Shown here in pieces: positions 58,701 through 64,000 of a DNA stretch of 64,000 bases (position 1 is its first letter; the number at the start of each line of letters is the position of its first letter). The notes below the pieces were generated by a model, which was not told the origin of the DNA, did no database searches, and worked only from the letters and a program-made list of their open reading frames with translations. The stretch spans positions 1 to 64,000 of the forward strand of contig CAKPEG010000003.1 in assembly GCA_934149275.1 (NCBI GenBank), read 5' to 3'. Origin of the DNA: an uncultured Clostridia bacterium. GTDB lineage: Bacteria; Bacillota; Clostridia; TANB77; CAG-508. The position numbers and the translations under genes are program-made.

Positions 58701-59838
58701 GTTAGGTACAACGATAGATTTAATTGTTGATAGTCAAAGCAGGTTGAATCCAAGCGAAGACAAGCAAGTATTTACAATCAATTATGGTAAAAAGTTAAGA
58801 AGTTTAGGCAATGTTCGAGATGAGTTGGATATTATCAACAATAAGGTTACTATTATCAGACGTATAGGAGTAAATGAAAGTGACCAAGAATATGTTTTAC
58901 AAACAGAGCAAACAGAAGAACTAGGTGAGTTAAAATTGCCTACATTAAAAGACAACACTTATGTATACGTCAGAGAATATCCAAACTTAGAATACTTCTG
59001 CAGATATATAACAGACAATGAATACATCAAGCAATTTGCAACTCAAGAAGAATTAAAAGAGGCAACGGTAGAGTTAAACACTAAAATTGAGCAAACAAAT
59101 CAAGAAATAGAGCTAATGGCTAGTAAAAAAGTTGGAAAAGATGAAGTAATTGCAGCTATTAATATTAGTCCGGAGCAAATAAAAATATTAGCTCAAAAGT
59201 TGCAAATATCTGCAGAAGACGTTTTAAATATAATTGCGGGTAATATAATAAACCTTACTTCTAGAAATCTAATAATAGATAGCAACTATCTGAATATTGA
59301 TAGTGATGGAAACTTAGTTATAGATACCCGAACTGGATGGAATGTATTTAGAGTGAAAAATTCAAATTATCCTAGTAGATCTATTTATATAAGCGATCAA
59401 TCTATTGGTATTAATACAGATGGAACAAGTAATGCTTTAACAATAGGAATTGCAAACTATAATGAAGGTATTATTGATTTGTCAGGAAATGGTAGTACAA
59501 CGGTAAGAGCTAGAGGAATAACCACACCTACTGTAACTCAAACTTCTACGGAAAGTACTAAGAAAAATTTTGAACTTTTAGAAGAAGCAACAGGCATTGT
59601 TAGAAATGGTGATATATATAAATATAATTTGAAAATAGAAAATGATGCAGATAAGAAACATTATGGATTTGTAATAGCAGACGAAGGAGGAAAATTTGAA
59701 ATTCCTGAAGAGGTTATTTCTCAAACAGGAAAAGGAATAGATACTTATTCAATGACATCTATTTTATGGAAAGCATGTCAAGAATTAATTTTTAAGGTTG
59801 AAAAATTAGAAAATGATATAAAACAGTTGAAAAAGTAG
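55762..59838 (+). CDS. Large tail/receptor-binding fibre protein with collagen-like repeats
   Basis: A 1358-residue structural protein. Residues 1-340 look like a baseplate-hub/tail-associated N-terminus. Four collagen-like G-x-y blocks follow at about 466-491 (GADGVDGKDGEKGDKGDPGD), 673-688, 736-757 and 810-825. Between them lie two similar ~65-residue modules (YFHIKYSS..DSTDPTKYTWSRFQG and YLHIAYAN..DSTDPAKYSWTKIKG). The last 100 residues (KKHYGFVIADE.., then YSMTSILWKACQELIFKVEK) resemble an S74-type intramolecular chaperone. It probably forms a trimeric side or tip fibre. Confidence 0.88.
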   Translation: MKIVDNTFKQDIRTYGRQLNYNIKVNNIAVDIDNFNYIKPSFYANLFKTIMHQVEIDTKYNLSKGDKINIEAGVKVNSSAYKYVSYNSYYIKNISRNEDTSSYKIMAYDKMVESMIDYDLEITEKISLREYFIRIFKRLGWDISNIPATFVNSKKLVDPSLHTGIKYTFRMVLDELTTLACCALVFINDVPTMKYPEDTKESIDETYLDEDNIIIGEKVFFNSLVFSRAEESDNIYRKDNDSIAEKGLHEYRIKDNQLLSTNDRDAYIDEMFNYLKKFEFYTFDVKSKGILFLEAYDRFNLSLNNEKFSTLLLNDEIAFDDGLTEDLYMDEPTETQTDYKYSDETDKRINQAYILVDKQNKKITSLTSSVNEQGEKLTSMEQTVDGFTNTVSKIEKDVESVKSTANSSVKKVEVKYSLGDSSTEAPTTGWSTTAPTWTEGKYMWQKTVTTFVDGSVSESNATCIQGAKGADGVDGKDGEKGDKGDPGDSGISAYMHVKYSDNGKRFTAPINNLISTDVNAWENGQYSMETGEKQDYNNRIRLKELLPITSGRYITDTRYDSLNGQNSNIHFVIRCYDKNKKFILTMGENRNGKSAYIRTDVAYLGITLAVFSGSDKISVETYQVLVENGLEPIICKESEYVLGEKAGPYIGILSSNTSVPSTTFDDYTWTEIKGDKGDTGDKGADGKTTYFHIKYSSVANPTASQMTETPSAYIGTYVDYTAKDSTDPTKYTWSRFQGVQGEKGEKGIPGIDGTNGKTSYLHIAYANSEDGKTDFDVSDSTNKTYIGQYTDFIEADSTDPAKYSWTKIKGETGQQGKTGATGKGIKSVQDQYYLSTSNTKQTGGAWKNTQDEWEEGKYIWTRSFITWTDNTTSYTTPCLADSINKANQVASDTAKNLENNYSTTKETKTMIEQEADSIRLEVDTIEKFTRDISSRRELHLVDTADYAENLVLTLKIFGDTEKWKELVPSTSLAPGLTVAPLGTTIDLIVDSQSRLNPSEDKQVFTINYGKKLRSLGNVRDELDIINNKVTIIRRIGVNESDQEYVLQTEQTEELGELKLPTLKDNTYVYVREYPNLEYFCRYITDNEYIKQFATQEELKEATVELNTKIEQTNQEIELMASKKVGKDEVIAAINISPEQIKILAQKLQISAEDVLNIIAGNIINLTSRNLIIDSNYLNIDSDGNLVIDTRTGWNVFRVKNSNYPSRSIYISDQSIGINTDGTSNALTIGIANYNEGIIDLSGNGSTTVRARGITTPTVTQTSTESTKKNFELLEEATGIVRNGDIYKYNLKIENDADKKHYGFVIADEGGKFEIPEEVISQTGKGIDTYSMTSILWKACQELIFKVEKLENDIKQLKK

Positions 59839-59875
59839 TAAATATTTGGTAATATGACAAAAAAGGAGAATGGAT

Positions 59876-60457
59876 ATGAAAAAGTTTATCAAAATTTTAC
59901 TAGGTATTATAGGTGTCGGAACTATAACAACAGCAGGAGTAATTACAGGTAATAAAATAATAGAAAATAAGGAAGGTAATAATCTGATGGTTAATATTGT
60001 GGGAAATACAATAGATAAAAATGAAATAAGTGAAGAAAACATTAATGATGAAAATACAACCGTAGAAACAGTTGAGCAGGATAATAATGTTGAAGTCCAA
60101 GAAACAGAGAATAAAAACGAGGAAAAGCCAAAGACAACAGCAAGTCCAAAAGCAACGGTAAAAGAGCAAAATAATGAAAATGTTATAATTGAGAAAGAAA
60201 TAACGTGTATAGTAAATGTAAAAGAAATAGCTGAAGATCAAGGCTGGGAAAAACATCAAGAAGCGAATACTATAGAGATAAGAGTTGATGGCAAAACAAT
60301 ATATAAAAATACAAAAGTTGACTATGCAAATAATGATTTTTTAACTATACCGATAAATGGAACAGGAGAAAAATTAATTACCTTAATTGCTGGCGGAATA
60401 ACTATTTGTATGAAAGATTTAAATTTCAACACACAAACTAGTATTTCTTTACCATAA
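59876..60457 (+). CDS. Exported membrane-anchored phage protein of unknown role
   Basis: I choose ATG 59876, seven bases after AAGGAG; ATG 59870 is too close to that site. The 193-residue protein has an N-terminal membrane helix or uncleaved signal (MKKFIKILLGIIGVGTITTA), a disordered Asn/Glu/Thr-rich linker (about 35-105) and a compact beta-rich C-terminal domain (ITCIVNVKEIAEDQGWEKHQ, ..IEIRVDGKTIYKNTK). It lies between the tail fibre and the second regulator pair. It could be a tail component or a lysogenic conversion/superinfection factor. Confidence 0.65.
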   Translation: MKKFIKILLGIIGVGTITTAGVITGNKIIENKEGNNLMVNIVGNTIDKNEISEENINDENTTVETVEQDNNVEVQETENKNEEKPKTTASPKATVKEQNNENVIIEKEITCIVNVKEIAEDQGWEKHQEANTIEIRVDGKTIYKNTKVDYANNDFLTIPINGTGEKLITLIAGGITICMKDLNFNTQTSISLP

Positions 60458-60475
60458 TAAATAGTGTATAAAAAA

Positions 60476-60512
60476 TAGAACACCTACTTATGTAAGTGTT
60501 TTATTTTTTATG
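60476..60512. terminator. Terminator-like hairpin between convergent genes
   Basis: ACTTA (60485-60489) and TAAGT (60492-60496) with flanking AAC/GTT pairs and TTTTATTTTTT after. It lies between the tail-side operon and the leftward repressor and could serve both. Confidence 0.45.
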
Positions 60513-60812
60513 TTTATCTTTTAAAAATTCGATAAACTCAATAACTTTTTCACGGTCTTCTGATGATAATGCTTGTATGTGCTCAATATAAAAGTCTAAA
60601 TTAAAAGTATTTTCATATTCTGCTTCATTAACAAGATAGTCAACAGAAACATTGAAATAATTTGAAATTTTCTTTAAGACTTTATAACTTGGCTTTCTAA
60701 TGTTGCTTTCATACATTCCTATTGTACTAGTTCCAATGCCGAGTTCTTTAGCTAATTGTTCTTGAGTAATGCCATGCTGTTTCCTTAATGTTTTTAATTT
60801 TTCTGAAAACAT
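60501..60812 (-). CDS. Second XRE repressor of the prophage
   Basis: A 103-residue protein from ATG 60812 behind TAAGGAG. Residues 3-60 form an XRE helix-turn-helix (LRKQHGITQEQLAKELGIGT, then STIGMYESNIRKPSYKVLKK), followed by a short helical tail (EDREKVIEFIEFLKD). It faces the small XRE gene at 60947 across a palindromic operator. It is distinct in sequence from the CI-like repressor at 31 kb and probably silences the antirepressor operon. Confidence 0.9.
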   Translation of the reverse strand: MFSEKLKTLRKQHGITQEQLAKELGIGTSTIGMYESNIRKPSYKVLKKISNYFNVSVDYLVNEAEYENTFNLDFYIEHIQALSSEDREKVIEFIEFLKDKHKK

Positions 60813-60834
60813 TGAAATCACACTCCTTAATAAT

Positions 60835-60863
60835 ATATTATCACTTAAAGAGAAAAAAAACAA
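60835..60863 (-). promoter_or_regulatory. Leftward promoter of the second repressor
   Basis: On the minus strand TTGTTT (60863-60858), 17 bp, TAATAT (60840-60835), with an AGTGATAA half-operator just upstream of the -10. Confidence 0.6.
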
Positions 60864-60882
60864 CTTTTTTGTGAAAAATATA

Positions 60883-60911
60883 TTGACATTACTTTTTTAG
60901 AGTGATAATAT
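60883..60911 (+). promoter_or_regulatory. Rightward promoter of the antirepressor operon
   Basis: TTGACA (60883-60888), 17 bp, TAATAT (60906-60911) with an extended TGA. Confidence 0.7.
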
Positions 60912-60917
60912 TGTCAC
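60902..60917. promoter_or_regulatory. Palindromic operator of the second module
   Basis: GTGATAATATTGTCAC is a 16-bp palindrome with one mismatched pair, covering the rightward -10. A matching half-site TTATCACT lies at 60838-60845 over the leftward -10. The sequence differs from the GTTCTGCTGACA operator at 31.6 kb. Confidence 0.65.
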
Positions 60918-60946
60918 AATAAGAAAGAAAAAGAGGAGGTGATAAT

Positions 60947-61174
60947 ATGATCGTAAAAATACCGATTGAAGTAGATGCTACAAAAATACGAATGGAAAGA
61001 GCAAGACTTAATCTGAATAGAAATCAGTTAGCAAGTAAGATAAATGAAACAAGATTTGTAATAAGTAGTATTGAAAATGAAAAATATAAGACAGTAAAAT
61101 TAGAAGTATTGCAAAAATTAGCAGATGTATTTAAATTAAACGTAGAAGATTTATTAAAAAAAGAAGAGAGATAA
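60947..61174 (+). CDS. Small XRE regulator of the second module
   Basis: A 75-residue protein with a short N-terminal extension (MIVKIPIEVDATKIRMERAR) and an XRE helix-turn-helix (NLNRNQLASKINETRFVISS). It is divergent from the repressor at 60501-60812 and starts behind GAGGAGGTG. It is probably the Cro-like member of this switch. Confidence 0.85.
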   Translation: MIVKIPIEVDATKIRMERARLNLNRNQLASKINETRFVISSIENEKYKTVKLEVLQKLADVFKLNVEDLLKKEER

Positions 61175-61213
61175 TGTGTAATCGCCAAACCACAACATTA
61201 TCTCACACGAAAA

Positions 61214-61263
61214 GAACAAAGTTCTTATCTATGAATATTGTATCATGGATAAAGACTTTGTTC
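61214..61263 (+). promoter_or_regulatory. Long hairpin in the antirepressor leader
   Basis: GAACAAAGTTCTTATCTATG (from 61214) pairs with CATGGATAAAGACTTTGTTC (to 61263) over about 21 bp with few mismatches, loop of 8 bases, no T tract after. It precedes a small gene and the antirepressor, so it may set their expression at RNA level. Confidence 0.6.
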
Positions 61264-61306
61264 AAGCACCAAATTAAAAATTGGAATTGAAGGGAGTCTT
61301 TTTATT

Positions 61307-61468
61307 ATGGAAAAATTTTTAGAATATTTTAAAGAATTTATAGGGGAAAGAAGAGATTATAGCAGACAATTTTATAAAATCATTTCAAGTATGCACAGAA
61401 AAGTACTTAGAGAAAATACAACATGGGAAATAGAATTAAGAAAATTAAATTTAGGAGGTACTAAATAA
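61307..61468 (+). CDS. 53-residue phage protein coupled to the antirepressor
   Basis: A small basic helical protein (MEKFLEYFKEFIGERRDYSR, then QFYKIISSMHRKVLRE). It has its own GAAGGGAG site, and its stop overlaps the antirepressor ATG (TAATG), suggesting translational coupling. Function unknown; it may be a leader or partner. Confidence 0.6.
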   Translation: MEKFLEYFKEFIGERRDYSRQFYKIISSMHRKVLRENTTWEIELRKLNLGGTK

Positions 61469-62277
61469 TGAATGATTTAATGATATTTAAAAATGAAGAA
61501 TTTGGAGAAATTAGAAGTTTAGAAATAAATAATAAGCCTTATGTGTGTCTTTCAGATGTATGTAAGATTTTAGAATTAGAACAAGTAAGTAGAGTGAAAA
61601 CAAGACTTAATAAAGATGGGGTTACTACTAGTAAGGTCATAGATAAATTAGGAAGAGAGCAACAAGCAACTTTTATAAGTGAAAGCAATTTATATAAAGT
61701 AATATTTCAGAGCAGAAAGCCAGAGGCAGAAAAATTTACTGAATGGGTAACAAGTGAAGTCTTACCAGCAATAAGAAAGACAGGAGGATATATAGCAGGA
61801 GAAGAAACAATGACAGAAGATGAATTAATATTAAAAGCAATGAATGTATTAAATACCAAAGTAGAGAATTTAAAAGCAGAAAATCAAAGTTTGCTTGTTG
61901 AGAATGACAGAAAAGACCAAATTATTGGAGAACTAAAACCTAAGGCAGATTATACAGATAGAATCTTGCAATGTGATGATTTAACAAAAACAAACGTAAT
62001 AGCTTGTGATTATGGATTTTCAACAATAGAATTTAATAAAATATTAAATAAATTTGGTATTCAATACAAGCAGGGTAAAGACTGGTTACTATATAAGAAA
62101 TATAGAGGAAAAGGATATACACAAACAAAAACATTTGAATTTTTACATACAAACGGAACAAAAGGTAGTAGGACAAGTATGATGTGGACTCAGAAAGGAA
62201 GATTATTCTTATATGAGTTCTTGAAAGCTAAAGGATTATTTCCAAGAATGGAAGAGGAACAAGTAAGTTTATATTAA
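61468..62277 (+). CDS. Phage antirepressor (BRO-N plus KilA-C/Ant domains)
   Basis: A 269-residue protein. Residues 1-110 form the BRO N-terminal domain (VCLSDVCKILELEQVSRVKT, ..FISESNLYKVIFQSRKPEAE, VLPAIRKTGGY). A coiled-coil linker (about 130-155) joins it to the C-terminal antirepressor domain (FSTIEFNKILNKFGIQYKQG, MMWTQKGRLFLYEFLKAKG). Antirepressors bind a repressor and trigger lytic growth. Its control by the adjacent repressor/Cro pair is the expected layout of an immI/antirepressor locus. Confidence 0.92.
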   Translation: MNDLMIFKNEEFGEIRSLEINNKPYVCLSDVCKILELEQVSRVKTRLNKDGVTTSKVIDKLGREQQATFISESNLYKVIFQSRKPEAEKFTEWVTSEVLPAIRKTGGYIAGEETMTEDELILKAMNVLNTKVENLKAENQSLLVENDRKDQIIGELKPKADYTDRILQCDDLTKTNVIACDYGFSTIEFNKILNKFGIQYKQGKDWLLYKKYRGKGYTQTKTFEFLHTNGTKGSRTSMMWTQKGRLFLYEFLKAKGLFPRMEEEQVSLY

Positions 62278-62282
62278 TAATT

Positions 62283-62313
62283 AAAGCATCGGTTAATGAA
62301 CTGATGCTTTTTA
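62283..62313 (+). terminator. Terminator of the antirepressor
   Basis: AAAGCATCGGTT (62283-62294) pairs with AACTGATGCTTT (62299-62310), one mismatch, then TT. Confidence 0.75.
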
Positions 62314-62341
62314 TATAATAAATTAAAGAAAGGAGAGCAAT

Positions 62342-62758
62342 ATGATTCAATTTAAAAATGGAGAGATTGTAAAAAATGCGTATGTGGTTATTGACGGAGT
62401 TGAGTATGAAGTACACGAGGCAACGGTCAATTGTGATGCGCCTGCGAGTGCAGAAAATTTAAATCTATTATTATCTGATGCCATTAAACAATTTTCAGCA
62501 GTTGTAAAAATAACAGCAGATACTGCTAAAGGTGCAACTGTAACACTTTCAAAGAAGTATAAGGTCGGAGCAGGAGTATTAGATGTTTATATCAATGGAG
62601 AAAAACTGATAAAAAGTTCTGACGAAGCTGGAACAGACGGTCACTATGTTGAGGTCGGAGAAGCAGGAGCAGTAAGCAATCAAATAAAACTTACAACAGA
62701 CTGGAACTTGAGGTCAGGTGATTATTTAGAAATTGTAACGAGAGGAGAGTGGAGTTAA
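62342..62758 (+). CDS. Phage structural protein, beta-rich
   Basis: A 138-residue protein with a short strand-rich head (FKNGEIVKNAYVVIDGVEYE) and a beta-sandwich-like C-terminal part (ATVTLSKKYKVGAGVLDVYI, ..IKLTTDWNLRSGDYLEIVT). It looks like a fibre or baseplate appendage. Its stop overlaps the next gene's ATG. Start behind AAAGGAGAG. Confidence 0.65.
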   Translation: MIQFKNGEIVKNAYVVIDGVEYEVHEATVNCDAPASAENLNLLLSDAIKQFSAVVKITADTAKGATVTLSKKYKVGAGVLDVYINGEKLIKSSDEAGTDGHYVEVGEAGAVSNQIKLTTDWNLRSGDYLEIVTRGEWS

Positions 62759-63189
62759 TGGTACCAGTTTGTAAAACTAAATTATTGCAAGCATACATGA
62801 ATAGTGCAACGTACGATACAGCATCTGCAATATTAGGTTATTCTAATACGGATATTGATACAGCCGATGGAAGAGTTCAAGCCAAATCTGACGGAATAAT
62901 TACTATTAACTATGACGGTTTGGTGCGAATTAAAGCTCAAATATGGATTAATGGACCTGTCGGTTTTAGACCGTGGGTTACACTACAAAATTATGATTCA
63001 AAAGAGTTTTTAACAGAAGTCATTGATGATAATTCATCAGGCTATGCAACAGTTAATATTGAAAAAATAGTAGAAAATACTGGAACTCAAAATTATGATA
63101 TTGCAGTCAATGGCTCTGTTGCAGGCTTTACAATAAACGGAAATTCAGGGAAAACTGTTGGTTCAATTTTAATAGTAGAACTATTATAA
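62758..63189 (+). CDS. Phage structural protein with jelly-roll-like fold
   Basis: A 143-residue protein from ATG 62758 (TAATG overlap, ribosome site AGAGGAG). Strand-rich with C1q/TNF-like look (SDGIITINYDGLVRIKAQIW, ..INGNSGKTVGSILIVELL at the end). It is likely a receptor-contacting cap or fibre tip, expressed with the preceding gene. Confidence 0.65.
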   Translation: MVPVCKTKLLQAYMNSATYDTASAILGYSNTDIDTADGRVQAKSDGIITINYDGLVRIKAQIWINGPVGFRPWVTLQNYDSKEFLTEVIDDNSSGYATVNIEKIVENTGTQNYDIAVNGSVAGFTINGNSGKTVGSILIVELL

Positions 63190-63208
63190 CAAAAGAAAGG
63201 AATAAAAA

Positions 63209-63532
63209 ATGGAATATGTAATAACTATATTGCTGGCTGTCATATCATCAGTAACGACGATATCGACAGCTATTATTGCGAATAAGACAAATAAAAAGGT
63301 TGATTCAATTGCTGAAGTAAAAGAAACTTTTGAAAAGCAGATTATAGAAATGAAAGTTGAAAATGACAAAACATATTTGACAGATTTTCTATCAGATTTG
63401 AATAATGGTGAACATAAAACCGAGTATCAAAAGCAAAGAGCTTCAGAATTATATGACTTTTATACAAAAAATGGCGGAAACAGTTATATTCACACAGAAT
63501 GGGACAAAGCAAAGGAAAAAGGACTTATTTAA
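63209..63532 (+). CDS. Small phage membrane protein upstream of the holin
   Basis: A 107-residue protein: N-terminal membrane helix (about 4-24), coiled-coil middle and a C-terminal amphipathic part (NNGEHKTEYQKQRASELYDF). Such proteins often precede holin genes in Bacillota phages. It could take part in lysis. Start behind GAAAGGA. Confidence 0.7.
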   Translation: MEYVITILLAVISSVTTISTAIIANKTNKKVDSIAEVKETFEKQIIEMKVENDKTYLTDFLSDLNNGEHKTEYQKQRASELYDFYTKNGGNSYIHTEWDKAKEKGLI

Positions 63533-63557
63533 CAAGTTATATTAACTAAAGATAAAA

Positions 63558-63609
63558 GCAGCTAGAAATCGATTTTAAACGGTCGTTTCTAGCTTTTTTA
63601 TATAAAATT
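63558..63609 (+). terminator. Terminator before the holin gene
   Basis: AGCTAGAAA (63560-63568) pairs with TTTCTAGCT (63596-63604) with inner CG-rich pairs, followed by TTTTTT. Confidence 0.8.
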
Positions 63610-63627
63610 TTAGGAAGGAGAGTTATT

Positions 63628-63825
63628 ATGGAAAAATTAAAGACAATAGCAAAATATACAACTAACATTTTAGCAATAGTAAGTGCATTAGTTGCAGGTA
63701 TTAATGCAGTAGATGGAATAACAATACCTTATGCAATACAAATAGTACAAGTTATTGCGGTTGCACAAGGAGTAATTGGAACGTATTTGTTGGGACAAAA
63801 AGCAATAAGTAATAAGGAGGAGTAA
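63628..63825 (+). CDS. Phage holin
   Basis: A 65-residue protein with two hydrophobic helices (about 8-26 and 33-55, the latter IPYAIQIVQVIAVAQGVIGT) and a charged C-terminus (QKAISNKEE). Size and layout match small Bacillota phage holins that permeabilise the membrane for the amidase encoded downstream. Start behind GGAAGGAGAG. Confidence 0.82.
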   Translation: MEKLKTIAKYTTNILAIVSALVAGINAVDGITIPYAIQIVQVIAVAQGVIGTYLLGQKAISNKEE

Positions 63826-63828
63826 ACT

Positions 63829-63897
63829 ATGGAAGAAGAAATTGTAGAAACAATGGAACTTGCAGAAGAAGATACAAGAGGGGAGGCAAATGAGTAA
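63829..63897 (+). CDS. 22-residue acidic peptide between holin and amidase
   Basis: MEEEIVETMELAEEDTRGEA is followed by NE and a stop that overlaps the amidase ATG (TAATG). It has a GGAGGAGTA site upstream. Its tiny size makes it doubtful as a functional protein; it may simply couple translation to the amidase. Confidence 0.35.
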   Translation: MEEEIVETMELAEEDTRGEANE

Positions 63898-64000
63898 TGA
63901 ATATATTAGAAAGACTATTATCAATTAATCCATATTCAAGAAGTGGAGAGAAACAAAACAGAATTGAAAAAATAGTTGTTCATTGGGTTGGTAATGCAGG
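63897..64000 (+). CDS. N-acetylmuramoyl-L-alanine amidase (endolysin), partial
   Basis: The window ends within this gene. The visible part reads MNILERLLSINPYSRSGEKQ and goes on to NRIEKIVVHWVGNAG. The KIVVHWVGN strand with its zinc-binding His is the start of an amidase_2/PGRP-type catalytic domain. It follows a holin and starts behind GGGGAGG, as expected for a phage endolysin. Confidence 0.8.
   Translation, partial: MNILERLLSINPYSRSGEKQNRIEKIVVHWVGNA

Larger units (their letters stand above)
29336..64000. mobile_element. Siphovirus-type prophage integrated in truA (right end outside the window)
   Basis: Ordered modules: integrase and lysogeny genes, divergent early promoter, recombination/replication genes, small early genes, late regulator, terminase and portal, capsid, connectors, tail tube, tape measure, tail fibre, a second regulator module, then holin and amidase. 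The left boundary is where truA homology ends. The layout and the SPP1-like portal/minor-capsid pair with Gp20 scaffold and Gp15 indicate a long-tailed phage. The right attachment site is not in view. Confidence 0.93.

Noticed and set aside
1..64000. CRISPR array or cas genes
   Set aside because: No regularly spaced identical repeats and no Cas-like proteins; the repeated elements are intergenic units of 90-150 bp at irregular distances.

Overview
The window is AT-rich Bacillota (Firmicutes) chromosome, most like an uncultured host-associated clostridial lineage. The evidence is the very low GC, strong AGGAGG-type ribosome sites, an rpmG-secE-nusG-rplKAJL cluster, a YlbJ-type sporulation membrane protein, DUF4364, pflAB, a CdaA diadenylate cyclase and a sortase locus. 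I cannot name a species from sequence alone.

Region 1 (1-29.35 kb) is host chromosome. It opens with two tandem paralogues of unknown function and a flavin reductase. A promoter then drives the ribosomal/secretion cluster rpmG, secE, nusG, rplK, rplA, rplJ, rplL, with an L1-type leader before rplA and an L10 leader before rplJ. rplL is followed by a terminator, not by rpoB. Next come a prepilin-like protein with a large membrane-anchored protein; an operon of a DUF3137-like protein, an ABC-2 exporter pair and a TIM-barrel protein; ylbJ (minus); mfd with a TrmH-family rRNA methyltransferase; DUF4364; an SH3-like exported protein; a sortase with a thioester/Cna-B surface protein whose sorting signal stops at LPVTG; a GC-richer small gene; divergent pflA/pflB; a Prli42-like miniprotein with cdaA; and a HAD hydrolase. 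A family of roughly 90-150 bp intergenic repeats recurs at 9.2-9.45, 13.4, 18.9, 22.75 and 28.05 kb.

Region 2 (about 29.34-64 kb, running off the end) is a siphovirus-type prophage inserted in truA, of which only the first 30 codons or so remain on the left. Its order is: integrase, ImmA-like peptidase and CI-like repressor (leftward); a divergent promoter with a perfect 12-bp palindromic operator; Cro-like regulators; a recombination/replication block (DUF1351, ERF, NinB-like, HNH-like, replisome organiser, helicase loader); a run of small early proteins; an ArpU/RinA-type late regulator; terS, terL, portal, minor capsid protein; a tRNA-Leu-like element with an oversized centre; scaffold, N4-gp56-type capsid, connectors, tail tube, tail chaperones, tape measure, collagen-like tail fibre; a second divergent repressor/antirepressor module; further fibre-like proteins; holin and amidase (cut by the window end).

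Three phage genes (ImmA, NinB-like, tape measure) each carry one extra base that breaks an otherwise continuous reading frame. The most unusual items are the tRNA-Leu-like element at 48.19-48.33 kb, the second immunity module with its long leader hairpin at 60.5-62.3 kb, the dispersed intergenic repeat family, and the truncated sortase substrate beside one of those repeats.
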